This document shows, piece after piece, positions 34,685 through 45,529 of a stretch of DNA of 64,000 nucleotides (position 1 is its first letter; every line of letters starts with the position of its first letter). The notes under the pieces are model-generated. The model was not told the DNA's origin and ran no database searches. It saw only the letters and a program-made list of their open reading frames with translations. The DNA comes from Apodemus sylvaticus (Eukaryota; Chordata; Mammalia; Rodentia; Muridae): NCBI RefSeq assembly GCF_947179515.1, contig NC_067472.1:83206291-83270290 (forward strand). Direction: 5' to 3'. Both the position numbers and the translations under genes were made by a program.

Positions 34685-34825
34685 AGCTTTTGGTTTGTAA
34701 GGTGGCTGAATCTCCTTGCGTTCGAGTTTCTCCCAGTCGATATACCGGAAAAACGCGTGCTCCTTAATGTCTCGTTCTCCTTCAGGCCCACAACCCAGGC
34801 GCTTGCCTGGATGTTTGGTCATTAG
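34685..34825 (-). CDS. Prkcb: Prkcb coding exon: end of kinase domain, last exon shared by beta-I and beta-II
   Basis: This 141 bp, phase-0 exon has acceptor TTTTTAG and donor GTAAGT. It encodes 47 residues starting LMTKHPGKRLGCGPEGERDI and ending in IQPPYKPKA, about residues 575-621 of PKC-beta. LMTKHPGKRLGCGPEGE closes the kinase C-lobe. HAFFRYIDWEKLERKEIQPPYKPKA is the start of the AGC C-terminal tail. Gly after KHP, YIDWEKLERKE and PPYKPKA separate beta from PKC-alpha, which in my memory of the family has KHPAKR and PPFKPKV. This is the exon from which splicing chooses the beta-I or beta-II tail. Confidence 0.98.
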
Positions 34826-34829
34826 CTAA

Positions 34830-35460
34830 AAAGGAAAGAAAAACATTGAACAGATTGCAGACCAGGAAATGAGAGTTGCTGAGATATTATTATTCCAGCG
34901 ACTTAGGAAAATCAGTGCAGACTGTCAACCGGTCTTACTGTTTGAATTTCCTCCCAGGGACAGTTTCTTAGCCAGGCCTCTGAAGGAACGAAGACAGAAA
35001 TGATACCCACCCCAGAGCAAAGTCCCTCAGGGAGAATCAAACTGAAGTTCAAATATGGCCTTGAACATCCCATTAGAAGTGTCACAGGCTGTCATTTGGG
35101 TTCATGAATGAGCTTGATGTGATTATAGGTGCCCCTAATGAGGTCAGTTTCTACATGGTCAAACCCCTTTCTCCTGTCGTAAGACACACTGACATTTGGC
35201 CAGCTCGGAGGATGTGTTCGTTCAGAGGCCATTTGCATTTCTCAGCAAAGCACTTGTGAAAATTAAAAAAAGAAGAAGAAAAATATTAGTCAAATAGACC
35301 CAAGTTTCAAGTAATTACTTTCAGAAAGCTCATTAAATAGTCCAAAAGCTAGCCTAGCTCATTCCTCGTATCACAAGTTCCCGCCGTTCCGCTGAGGTTT
35401 CTCTGGTGTTCTGCTTAAATTACTTAATTATCAAAACTCTCCATCTTTGGGTATGTGAGC
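34830..35460. other. Repeat-free intronic stretch flanking the last shared exon
   Basis: About 600 bases with no recognisable repeat next to an exon. It contains an octamer motif ATTTGCAT at 35231-35238 (plus strand) and AT-rich homeodomain-type cores. It may be a conserved regulatory element, but this is only an inference. Confidence 0.35.
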
Positions 35461-35785
35461 CAGTGGTAAAAAAAAAAAAAAAAAAAAAAACACACACACA
35501 CAAGATGAATAGATACGCTCTGAGATGAAACTACCAAATACGCTTGCTCTTAGAAACGAACCCCAAGTAGCACACAAGGGTCTCTGATCACAAGATGCTA
35601 GCAAATGAGGAGCTGGTGATTCAGAAAGAAAAGGAAGAGGGCAAAAAGCAGGAAAGAATGAACTGTGGAGCTGACTCAACACCCCCAGCTTTGCCTGGGG
35701 TTGGCTGACAGTGGGGAAAGGTAGAACCCAGCAGTTCAGACATGCTGTGCCTCTGACTCGAATCCTGCTTGCAGGATGCCTTGTG

Positions 35786-35820
35786 GGGGGGGGAGGGAGG
35801 TGGCGCCCCCCCCCCCCCCC
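35786..35820. repeat. G-run/C-run palindromic tract
   Basis: A run of about nine G, then 'agggaggtggcg', then a run of about fourteen C. The two runs can pair as a hairpin, and the G side could form a quadruplex. Run lengths may be inexact in the assembly. Confidence 0.85.
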
Positions 35821-35861
35821 ATCACAGGCACACTGTTTCTGTGTGTGCTTTATCTTCCAAG

Positions 35862-36003
35862 GCCGGCGGCGGTGACGCATGCCTGTAATCCCAGCACTTG
35901 GGAGGCAGAGGCAGGCAGATTTCTGAGTTTGAGGCCAGCCTGGTCTACAGAGTGAGTTCCAGGACAGCCAGGGCTATACAGAGAAACTCTATCTTGGGGG
36001 AAA
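35862..36003 (+). repeat. B1 SINE
   Basis: 'gccggcggcggtgacgcatgcctgtaatcccagcacttgggaggcagaggcaggcagatttctgagtttgaggccagcctggtctac' is a nearly full-length B1. Confidence 0.96.
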
Positions 36004-36099
36004 AAATGTCTTCTAAGGAACAGAAAAAGAAAATCTTCCAAGGAGCGAAAGTCACACAAATTCAGTGTTCTCAGTTCCTTCTTTTCTTACAGGCATGAC

Positions 36100-36400
36100 A
36101 CTACTCGACTGTCACAGTAACTCAATGAGGGGAGTCTATTCCTTTTCCATCTTGAAATGGTGAAGCAAATGACCCTCAGAGAACAGACACAGGGACTTAT
36201 CGTTACAGGTGGGATCCAATCCCACTTAGCCTAGTTCCAAAATTTTGGGCTTTTAAGAGAAATAGGAGCCAGGTATCATGGTGTATGCTTGTAATTCTAG
36301 CACTTCATAAGCTAAGACAGGAGAATTGCTATTAGAAGAGGCCAAGGCCAGCTTGGGCTCAATAAGGAGATCAAACAGGAAGGGGGGCAGGAATCTGTGT
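36100..36400. repeat. MIR-like piece followed by B4/B1-like SINE
   Basis: A reverse MIR-like stretch at about 36100-36250 precedes 'gccaggtatcatggtgtatgcttgtaattctagcacttc', a plus-oriented B4/B1-like SINE. Confidence 0.55.
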
Positions 36401-36947
36401 CAGGTCCAAAAGAAACTGAACCTGACATAAATTGGCCAACTGTGACGCCTCTTCTCATGCACAGCACACGCACACGCCGACTGCCAGGCCCCCTCAGGAT
36501 CTGCAGTTCTCACCTTTCCTTCTTCTCCAGCTCATGGGCTTTCTCCTCCCGCCCCGCCCCCTTCTGATTCCTATGTCACCCTGACATTTCAGCCATGTGC
36601 TCTTTTGACCCCTTTCTCTCGGGCACCTTTGTCCATACGCTCTTCTCTTCCTCCCCCTTCTCTCTCCTCTCACGCCCAGTTTAGGCTGCTGGTCATGTTC
36701 AGTCTACTACTTTCTCTCCTTGCTCGAGACTCTTCCAGATGCCTCTGGCTGTGCTCTCCCTCATATCTGCAATAAAAACTTCTCAGCCATACCTTGGAAC
36801 AGTCCCATCTCCACTTTACACACTCTGCATGTGGCTTTCCCAGAGATATCTGTGGTCTCGCTTGGTCAGGGAAAGTCAATAAAGGGTGAGGAAATTAGGT
36901 CAAGCCTTGACACTTGTGTGGGGTTTGGATAGGTGGAAAGTCTAGGA

Positions 36948-37174
36948 CAGTGAGTCTCAAGCTTCCTAATGTTACAACTCTCTAATACAGTTCCTCATGT
37001 TGTGGTGACCCCCAGCCATAAAATTATCTTTATTGCTTCTTTATAACTGTTATTTTGCTACTGTTATGAATGGTAATGTAAAGATCTGTAGTTTTCAATG
37101 CCCTTAGGTGAGCCCCTGTGAAAGGGTGGTTTAATACCCCAAAGGGGTCATGACCCTCAGATTGAGAATTGCTG
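36948..37174. mobile_element. URR1-type hAT DNA transposon with target duplication
   Basis: Begins 'cagtgagtctcaagcttcc' and ends 'gattgagaattgctg'. Internal text 'agttcctcatgttgtggtgacccccagccataaaattatc' is typical of this family. It is flanked by gtctagga (36940-36947) and gtctaggc (37175-37182), an 8 bp duplication with one mismatch, as expected for hAT insertion. Non-coding. Confidence 0.93.
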
Positions 37175-37189
37175 GTCTAGGCAGTCTCC

Positions 37190-37395
37190 ATTAACTCTGA
37201 TAACAATAACATCAACACCAGTGGTGTTTCTGTGGGCTGAGAGCATTATGTGTCTGGTTTCTGTGCTAAAGGCAAACCAGCCATTACTTATAACTCTGGA
37301 ATCTTCACAGCAACACTCTGAGGCTTCGGCCACTAGTTTCCCTATAGGCAAACTTGTCCAGAGAGTAAACTTATCTACCTAAGGTCACATAACCA
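37190..37395 (-). repeat. MIR-type SINE
   Basis: 'ataactctggaatcttcacagcaacactctgaggc' and 'cagagagtaaacttatctacctaaggtcacataacc' fit a reverse MIR. Confidence 0.55.
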
Positions 37396-37405
37396 AGGAG
37401 AAGAG

Positions 37406-37406
<1 letters not shown>

Positions 37407-37442
<36 letters not shown>

Positions 37443-37569
37443 CACGCGTGCATATGTGTATGTCTCTATGTGTGTGTGTCTGTGTGTGTCTGTGTACATC
37501 TCTGTGTGTGTATGCATGTGTCTATGTGTGTGTGTGTGTGTGTCTGTGTGTGTCTGTGTGTGTGTGTAT
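37407..37569. repeat. (TG)n microsatellite with CG and TCTG variants
   Basis: About 160 bases of TG with 'gcgcgcgcacgcgtgc' inside. The CG-rich alternating part favours Z-DNA. Confidence 0.96.
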
Positions 37570-38529
37570 ACATGCATGTCAAGCCCAGACCTGTCTTCCT
37601 CAATCACACTTTACCTTTTTTATTGTGACAGAGTCTAATTTTTACCTAGAACTTCCCCCAATTTAGCTAAGCTAGCTAGTCAAGGAGCCTCAGAAATGGT
37701 CTGGTCTCGACCCCCCATTTCTGAGCTAGGATGTGCTCCCTGACGGCGGGAGCCTGTGCTTGGGTCTTCAGGAGCAGCAAGCACTTTGTCAATGGCGTCT
37801 CCTCCCCAGCCCCAGGGTCCGGCGTTGAAGAGCTCAGCTCTCTCAGCCCTCTGTAACTCAGTTTCTCTTTACTTTTACTCTAAGTTGCTAGTCTAGGCCT
37901 CTGTCTGTGTTCAGCATCCTGGCCATGGAAAGCAGAGCAAGCTTTTGCTCTGGTTTTCATGGTGGAGAATAGTTGTTGGTTTTGTTTTGTTTTCTTTTTT
38001 TTAATGAGCTAGACATATGAAGAAGATGTATATGTGGGAAAGGTGGTTGTTTTCAGATTCCTTGTAGGCAGGGAGACTGCAAGAAAAGAAGTCCCACTGT
38101 AGGCACACAGAGTCTGCCGGGTTCCCACACTCCAATCTCTGTGCCTGAAGCCATGTAGACAGCTGGATGTAATCGCTGTTCCCATTTCGGATCACCTCCC
38201 AGACGCATCTCCAGGGGCCCTCTGCTCGGGAAGGAGCATTTGGCTCGAAGCTTAAGCATCACCCCTGCTTTGAAGGAGTACCAGCCTTAAAGAGAGAGCC
38301 CACACCGCACTGAGCCCACTCAACTCAGAACAGTGCCTGGCACAAACAGCGAAGAGAGTCACTCCCGCTATTGTGAAGGTTATGGATCCTGAATTGATAG
38401 AAAACAACTCCACCAGGCAAAGTGCTAATTGGAGCTGAAGCTGAAGGCAGCTGACCTGGAAAAATTTCTCTCCTCCATGACCCACTTAGAACCCCTACCC
38501 GAGCTCTCCAGGTAGGGATGGGTGGAGGA

Positions 38530-39010
38530 AGGGAAGTCTGTGAGTATGCACTGAACACCTACTATGTGCTAGTCACACAAAAGTCCCCTTCTGCTTCATT
38601 TAATGTCAAGGAAATGACTCATTAAATACTTTTATTCTGTTTTTGGGGATGAAGAAGCAGAAGGCCAAAGATACAAGGAAGTTGCTCAAAGCCATACACC
38701 TAAGGATGTGATGAGGATTTGCAGGGGCCTTTTGATCTCCTAAATCTTTTCCTCTCCAAATTCTCCTGTCGCAGAAAGACATAGGCACAAATGCCAAGAG
38801 GAGCCTGGCACCAAACAGAGCGGTGACAACGTTATTCATATTGGAGATGGCCTTAGGGTTCGGGAGCAGAATCCAGGCTCTGGTCTAAGTGATTTATAGG
38901 TATTAACCGGTTTAATCATCAAAGGACCCTATGTGCAGTGCCGTTATTGGCCTCAATCCGCAAATCAGGTCAAATAACTTCCTCATGATCAGAGTGGCTC
39001 ATATCCTTGG
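38530..39010 (-). repeat. Two reverse MIR-type SINEs
   Basis: 38530-38740 has 'tgaacacctactatgtgctagtcac' and 'ggggatgaagaagcagaaggccaaag'. 38860-39010 has 'ggtattaaccggtttaatcatcaaaggaccctatg'. Both follow MIR order. Confidence 0.65.
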
Positions 39011-39048
39011 TCTTGGATGGGAACTCAGACAGATTCTGACCCCCCCCC

Positions 39049-39192
39049 CTTTTTTTTCGAGACAGGGTTTCTTTGTGTAGCCCTGGCTGTCCTAGAACTC
39101 ACTCTATAGGCCAGGCTGGCCTTGAACTCAGAAATCCGATTGCATCTGCCTCCCAAGCGCTGGGGTTAAAGGCATGCACCACCACTGTCCAG
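39049..39192 (-). repeat. B1 SINE
   Basis: 'ttttttttcgagacagggtttctttgtgtagccctggctgtcctagaactcactctataggccaggctggccttgaactcagaaatcc' is a reverse B1 with its A-tail. Confidence 0.96.
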
Positions 39193-40735
39193 ACTAATTT
39201 TTTTTCACACTGGAGAGGGTGCATCCCACCTAAAAGGGGACAGTGATTTCCAGTCTTACTGACTGATGCTTTGTAGGAACGAGTGGACAATGTGGCAGCT
39301 GCAAAGCTGAGAATTTATGGGAAAATACCCAGCTCTTCAGATGCTGGGAATCACTGAACAAATTAAAGACCCGGACTGACTTCCTCCAGCTCCTCTCTTA
39401 ACAGAACACCTCCAGGAGTTTCTCTGGCCTCTGTCTTCATCCTACTTTATCTACATTCTTTGCCAGTGCTCCTGATGAACCCTGAGTCTCCTCTGGGCTC
39501 CTTGTTTTTATTCTCTCCTCGCTTCACACCCTCTAAGGGGGAAAAGAAAAAAAAAAAAACCACCACGTTTGTAGCCGATTTAACCTGAAGATGTTAGGGA
39601 CTGAGGCTAATTCACACGTGGCTTCCCCAGAGATGTCTGCCTCCTCGCCTGTGTAGTTCAAACACAATGCTCAGGTGATTCAGTGGGTGAGAGTTCAGTC
39701 AGTCTTACAAGGTGTTTTCAAGCTGTGAGTCTGGCCCAGCTCATGTCACTAGGGCCAAAACTCAGGCTGAGCTGTCCCACTGTTGCTGATTTTCTTATCC
39801 AGAGCCACATAGATGTCATTGGATTGGGTTAGGACAAGCAGGGCTGGGTAGGGCATGGGAAACACACGAGCATTGTAGAGATCTATGATGAGAGCCCTGG
39901 TATATGTAGACACACAGTGGGAACCTCACACTCGGGTACAGCCCAGGGTTTAACCTTTAGGATGTTCACTCCTTGTTGGCTTGTGGGAAACCTTTATAAA
40001 ACCTCTATCATCCTTGCATGCTGTTCCCTCAGCCTCAGAGTGAAGTGTTCACGCTTCCACTGTGGTTAAGAAACTACATCTTTGGAAACTGTGTTTAAAG
40101 TCAGTGCATTTTGAGCGACATGAGCAGATCTAATTCTGGGATAGGGGCTAGGTCTGCATAGTCTAAAAAGCAGATTGGATCTAACATGGAATGTAGTGCA
40201 AATAAGCCTTACCTTTTCACAAGCTGTAGGTGTATACCTGTACCCTTTGAACTGTGAATGTGTGTGTGTGTGCAGCTATGTGCACACCTCTGTACTACAA
40301 GCTGAGGGAGATCGTGCAAGTCCAGGGACACTGCATTTAAGTCAGCCTATCCAGATGATCACTTAGAATCAATAATGTCTAAAAATTTTCTTACTACAAA
40401 AGTCATAAAATTTTAATGTTAACTGAAGACATATGCAGCAGAGCGGGGCAAGATAGACCACCCTCTCCCCTCTTTCTGTGGTTCCAGCTTTGAGCAACGA
40501 ACGTCTCTGGGTTTCTCTGTGTAAGGCTTGGGGCTGATGCCCAGCTAAAAGTGGGACTCCAGTACATGGTTACCTCCTCAGACCTTGGTTCAAATCAGAA
40601 GAGAGAACAGCATCACAGCAGGACTCTGGTGTTGGAAGCAGAGTGAGGGGTAATAATAATCTCTGCTTCCAACTGGTTGGGGTACTACCTGTACCCTTGC
40701 ATGGTAGTCCTGGCCTTGAGGGAGGAACAACTTAC

Positions 40736-40843
40736 CCCTTTGCAGATTGCCACGGCTTCCTTGGACATGGACTTGGGATACGCCACGTTATGCTCCATGA
40801 TTGACTGGAAGAGTTCGTCCTCATCCTCCCCTTCAAAAGGTGC
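40736..40843 (-). CDS. Prkcb: Prkcb coding exon: kinase C-lobe, helix G
   Basis: This 108 bp, phase-0 exon encodes 36 residues, APFEGEDEDELFQSIMEHNV followed by AYPKSMSKEAVAICKG, about residues 539-574 of PKC-beta-II. GEDEDELFQSI is the acidic helix G segment typical of AGC kinases of the PKC type. The sequence AYPKSMSKEAVAICKG fits PKC-beta better than PKC-alpha, from my memory of the family. Acceptor CTCCACAG and donor GTAAG are both good. Confidence 0.98.
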
Positions 40844-41124
40844 CTGTGGAGCAGAGGGCAGGGTGGGAAAAGAGCCCCTGCCTGGCCCTCCTCCCAGCTT
40901 TCTCCGTCCAGCAGGGCTTCCTTCTCCCCACCCCCAATCCAAAGATGAGGTTACCCTGGGGATTTTCACGAGAAAAGATGATCAACAAACTTAAGTAGCC
41001 CCAAGGTCAGAAAAGTCAGAAGTACTCAGATTCATGAGCTATGACCAAGTTGTCACTTTCTCCAGAGACCATGTGGCTGGAGGTGGAGGGTAATTTTCTT
41101 ACAGATCACTTAAAATTCAATTAC
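40844..41124 (-). other. Prkcb short intron, 281 bp
   Basis: This short intron separates the helix F exon from the next one. The donor is GTAATTG and the acceptor CTCCACAG, after a CT-rich tract. No repeat is recognised in it. It is far shorter than the neighbouring introns of 1.9 to 25 kb. Confidence 0.95.
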
Positions 41125-41205
41125 CTGGCCAGCCAACATTTCATACAGCAGGACTCCAAATGCCCACCAGTCCACAGACTTCCCGTAGGGCTGATAAGCA
41201 ATGAT
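41125..41205 (-). CDS. Prkcb: Prkcb coding exon: kinase helix F region
   Basis: This 81 bp, phase-0 exon is preceded by GTTTTCCAG and followed by GTAATTG. It encodes 27 residues starting IIAYQPYGKSVDWWAFGVLL and ending YEMLAGQ, about residues 512-538 of PKC-beta-II. VDWWAFGVLLYEML is the helix F core of the kinase C-lobe. Its Asp anchors the catalytic loop and regulatory spine in all protein kinases. It joins in frame to the APE exon before it and to the APFEGEDEDE exon after it. Confidence 0.98.
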
Positions 41206-42049
41206 CTGGAAAACAGAGGACATCCCATCAGAGTGGCAGACAGCCCCTATGGCTGGAGACTGATTTTATAGGAAGAGCGGCCTAGCATTTGGGTAGGGAG
41301 TCTCAGGTATGGTCCTGGCCTTCTGTGCAAGGTTACAATGGCTGCTGCCATCTCAGATTGGAGCAGGGTCTCAGAGTGGACAAAGAGGGTAGCGTGCATC
41401 TGCACTGTTTTCCTCCCATTCATGCTTCACAAAGGCACCTGCAGCCAGGCAAACATCTGTGTGCCACCCTGTGGCAACGGGTGTGGTGTGATGTTTCCAA
41501 TTCTGAGTATGGCATTTTAACGAGGAGTGATTATTTTTGTTTCTCACTATAGAGTAAAAACATTTACACAATAATGTGGATATACTTAACACTACTGAAC
41601 CACATCCTTAAAGATGGTAAAATTTACAACATGTGGGCTTTTTGTTTTGTTTTTCATCTGTTTGCTTGTGGAGCTAGGGATTCAACTCAGGGCCTCAGGA
41701 TTGCTGGGCGAGTTCATCTCTGTCTGACCCACACCCACGGTTCAGTGTGGCTCTTTTGAACCATGACTGAAAATACAACACCCTAAAAGTGTTCGTGATT
41801 CTTTAACATCTGTTTCTATTTGGAAAGTATACATGGTTAAAAAAAATCTGTGAAAACCATCTATAATTCTTTGTCAAGAATAAAATCATGAAAAACACCA
41901 GCCAGTCTTTCTCCTGCTAGACTCGTTCCCACAACTGTATATCAAACTGGTGTGGGTTCTACTTAAGCTCGGGTACTTCAGGGGCGAGCCCTCAACAGAG
42001 GGTGCTCTTCATTCTGCATTTCCACCAGATGTGTGTGCTGATACACTGG

Positions 42050-42240
42050 TTATGTGAGTGTGTGTGTATGTGTTGGGGAGGTATGTAAGTACAGTGACCC
42101 TGGAGAAGATCAGATTCCCTTGGAGCTCAAGTTATAGGAAATTGTGAGGAGACTCACAAAGATGCTGGGAGGTAAATTCAGGTCCTCTGGGAAAGCAGTA
42201 GGTACTCTTAACCATAACCACTTAACTATATCACCAGTCA
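42050..42240 (-). repeat. B3-type SINE
   Basis: 'aggtaaattcaggtcctctgggaaagcagtaggtactcttaaccataaccac' is the reverse complement of the SINE head. TG-rich text marks its other end. Confidence 0.65.
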
Positions 42241-42404
42241 GCGTCATTTTTTTCCTCTACACTGGATTCCATTGAAATCCTCCCATGTGCGTGTACCTAC
42301 CCCAACCCTCACCCCCACCTCCCACCCCATCTTACAAATTCCCAAGCATCCAATGGTTTTCATAAATTAAATGAATGGAAGAAGGATTTTTTCTTTTTCC
42401 TTTT

Positions 42405-43745
42405 CTTTTTATTCGATATATTCTTTATTTACATTTCAAATGATTTCCCTTTTCCTGGATCCCCCCTCCCCAAAAGTCCCATAAGCTCTCTTCCCTCCCC
42501 CTGCTCCCCAACCAACCCTCTCCTGCTTCTCTGTCCTGGTATTTCCCTACACTGCTGCACTGAGCCTTTCCAGGACCAGTGGCCTCTCCTTCCTTCTTCT
42601 TGGGCATCATTTGATATGTGCATTGTGTCTTGGGTATTTTGAGCTTCTGGGCTTATCAGTGAGTGCATACCATGTGTGTTCTTTTGTGAATGGGTTACCT
42701 CATTTAGGATGATATTTTCCAGTTCCACCCATTTGCCTAAGAATTTCATGAATTCATTGTTTTTAATAGCTAAGTAGTATTCCATAGTGTAAATATACCA
42801 CATTTTCTGTATCCATTCCTTCATTGAGGGACATCTGGGTTCTTTCCAGTTTCTGGCTATTGTAAATAGGGCTGCTATGAACACAGTGGAGCATGTGTCC
42901 TTATTACATGCTGGGCAATCCTCTGGGTATATGCCCAGGAGTGGTATAACAGGGTCCTTCGGTAGTATCATACCCAGTTTTCTGAGGAACAGCCAGACTG
43001 ATTTCCAGAGTGGTTGCACCATCTTACAGCCCCACCAGCAGTGGAGGAGTGTTCCTCTTTCTCCACATCCTCGCCAACACCTGCTGTCTCCTGAGTATTT
43101 AATCTTAGCCATTCTGACTGGTGTGAGGTGAAATCTCAGGGTTGTTTTGATTTGCATTTCCCTGATGACTAAGGATGTTGAACATTTCTTAAGGTGCTTC
43201 TCAGCCATTCGCTATTCCTCAGGTGAAAATTCTTTGTTTAGCTCTATATAGGGTTATTTGGTTTTCTGGAGTCTAACTTCTTGAGTTCTTTGTATATATT
43301 AGATATTAACCCTCTGTCAGATGTAGGATTGGTAAAGATCTTTTCCCAATTTGTTGGTTACCGTTTTGTCCTTTTGACAGTGTCCTTTGCCTTACAGAAA
43401 CTTTGTAATTTTATGAGGTCCCATTTGTCAATTCTTGATCTTAGAGCATAAGCTATTGGTGTTCTGTTCAAGAAATTTTCCCCTGTGCCCATGTCCTCAA
43501 GGGTCTTCCCCAGTTTCTTTTCTATTAGTTTCAGTGTATCTGGTTTTATGTGGATGTCCTTGATCCACTTGGAGTTGAGCTTAGTACAAGGAGATAAGAA
43601 TGGATCAATTTGCATTCTTCTGCATGCTGACCTCCATTTGAACCAGCACCATTTGTTGAAAAAGCTATTTTTTTCCACTGGATGGTTGTAGCTCCTTTGT
43701 CAAAGATCAAGTGACCATAGGTGTGTGGATTCATTTCTGGGTCTT
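42405..43745 (-). mobile_element. 5'-truncated L1 retrotransposon with ORF2 C-terminal remnant
   Basis: On the minus strand this carries the end of L1 ORF2 and the 3' UTR. About 260 codons are open from 43208 to 42429, with the conserved L1 markers RCWRGCGERGTLLHCWWGC, LLGIYPED and MWYIYTMEYYLAIKNNEF; the last ~80 codons run through the 3' UTR. Further upstream (43734-43358) ORF2-like text continues, such as KWIKDIHIKPDTLKLIEKKL, but frames are shifted. The reverse transcriptase and endonuclease domains are missing, so the element is dead. The 3' end is 'catttgaaatgtaaataaagaatatatcg' followed by an A-rich tail at about 42405. It inserted antisense to the window's plus strand, so in the same sense as Prkcb. 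Confidence 0.95.
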
Positions 43746-43859
43746 CTAGTGGTGCTCATGGCTGCCAGGTTTTGATAGCTGTGTGACCGTGTACCCTTCA
43801 GCATACAGAGTGAAGAAGCAGCTGTATCAAGGGCAAGCTGCCGACACAGCAAAGATTGA

Positions 43860-44090
43860 GGGCTGAGGTTTATGGGCCTATGGTCTAATGTTGTGTCCTA
43901 CCTGCTGTCTGACAGAGTGACCTTGAGGAAAGCTACTTAACTTCTACAAAACAGACACTATGCACACATGTGGGTTTTGTGGGTATGAGGTACTGAACAC
44001 CTTGTATACCTCATCCTTCACAATGCCCTTTACTATAATGCTCTGTAATTCAGGTATTGCTTGTTTCCTTCAATAAAGGCATTGATACAA
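43860..44090. repeat. MIR-like fragments
   Basis: 'gagtgaccttgaggaaagctacttaacttctacaaaacag' in plus orientation is followed by a reverse MIR-like piece ending 'gctctgtaattcagg'. Both are short and diverged. Confidence 0.45.
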
Positions 44091-44269
44091 ATCTCACTAT
44101 AGAGAAAATGTCTGTTTCTTGAAGCCCCCTTCCCACCCCAGATTCCTCCTCAAAGTCAGAAATGCATAGATGATGGTCTCCAAGAGTAAAGATGTCCAAA
44201 AGCTAAGAGTCACAAGTTCCAGAGTGCTACAGTAGAACATGACTATGACAGTTAACAATGAATTGCCTT

Positions 44270-44600
44270 CTTGAAAACCACTGTGACTGCCAGGGGCTGG
44301 AGGATACACCTGTAATCCTAGCTTCTGAGACACTAAGACAGCAAGATTGCCATGAGTTCAAAGTCAGCTTGGGCAACACAGCAAAACCACACTTCACAAA
44401 AGAAATCACTGAGGGACAGTGAAACGGCTTAATGGGTAAAGCACTTCTTGTATGAGTCCAATGACCCTAATTCAATCCCAGAAGCCAGGGAAGGTAGAAG
44501 GAGAGATCCAGTTCCGTAAAGTCATCCTCTGACCTCCACATCTGTATGTATGTTCAGGTGTATGCATGCACACATACAAACACAATAGTAGTATTTTTTG
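44270..44600 (+). repeat. B4/B1-like and B3-type SINEs in tandem
   Basis: 'ggatacacctgtaatcctagcttctgagacac' is B1-like. 'gacagtgaaacggcttaatgggtaaagcacttcttg' then 'ccagttccgtaaagtcatcctctgacctccac' is B3-like. Confidence 0.65.
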
Positions 44601-45529
44601 AAACTACTGAATGTAGGTGATGAAAAGGTTAAGCACATTATGAGATTATGCACATACAAATTGACTCAATTTAACCCTATGCATGCCCAAAACATTGCAT
44701 GCACTATAGATACACATTTTTAATTTGGAAACTTAAAATAGACAAAGAATGAAACAAAAGAATAAATGAATAAGAAATGTACTCTGAACAGAAGTGATTG
44801 CAAGACACAGGCTCCGTGAGAAGCTTCTCAGTGAACGTGTCTTCACACCTTCAAGGCACTTGGTGTTTCATTTGCTTCTGACAACCCAAGAAGTTAAACC
44901 TTTTACCAAGGAAAATAGATCCTGGGAGGTGAGAAAAGTTGCCAGAGGTGGTGTGGTTAGTTAACAACAAAGCTGACCAAGGACCTCAGTGATCTGAAGG
45001 AAGAGGCTGTTTCATCAGGGCACAGAGTACTCAGTAGTCTGGCAGCAGCCAGCCAGGAGCTGTTGGACACCATGACCCTATAGGGATTCAGATTGAATGG
45101 TCAAAAAGGGTGACATTTGGGTTTCCTAAAGATTTTAAGGCTCCCCTGTGACTCTGAGTATAGCTAGATTTGGAAACTAGGACTCGTGGAACAAAGGACA
45201 CACCCAGGAACTGTGTCAGAGTATGTCAGATCCTACAGAGAAATTAGCCAAAGGATAACCGACCAGTGTGGGCCACACAGGGATACACAAACACACTCAC
45301 TGACTTTGCGGGAGGATCAGTGACATACAGCTATCAATGGCACACAGAGAGACTGGAGCATTCTTAGCTTCTGCAGTGTTTGAAATCCATGTGTCATCTC
45401 CCAGGCAGATTGTCTGCACCTTTCCACAAGCATTTGCATACTCAGAGAAAACACCCAGCAGCGTCCCGAGTGCTCCCGCCACTGTCTATAAACAGTGCCG
45501 TCATATTTGTTATTCCTCATTTGCATTTG

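Larger units (their letters stand above)
34826..40735 (-). other. Prkcb intron, 5,910 bp
   Basis: The intron contains a repeat-free stretch at about 34830-35450, a G-run/C-run palindrome at 35786-35820, a B1 at about 35862-36000 (plus), a MIR-like piece at about 36100-36250, B4-type sequence at about 36265-36400 (plus), a URR1-type hAT element at 36948-37174, MIR-like pieces at about 37190-37395, 38530-38740 and 38860-39010 (all minus), a (TG)n array at 37407-37569 and a B1 at about 39049-39192 (minus). Nothing is recognised in 39200-40700. Confidence 0.75.
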
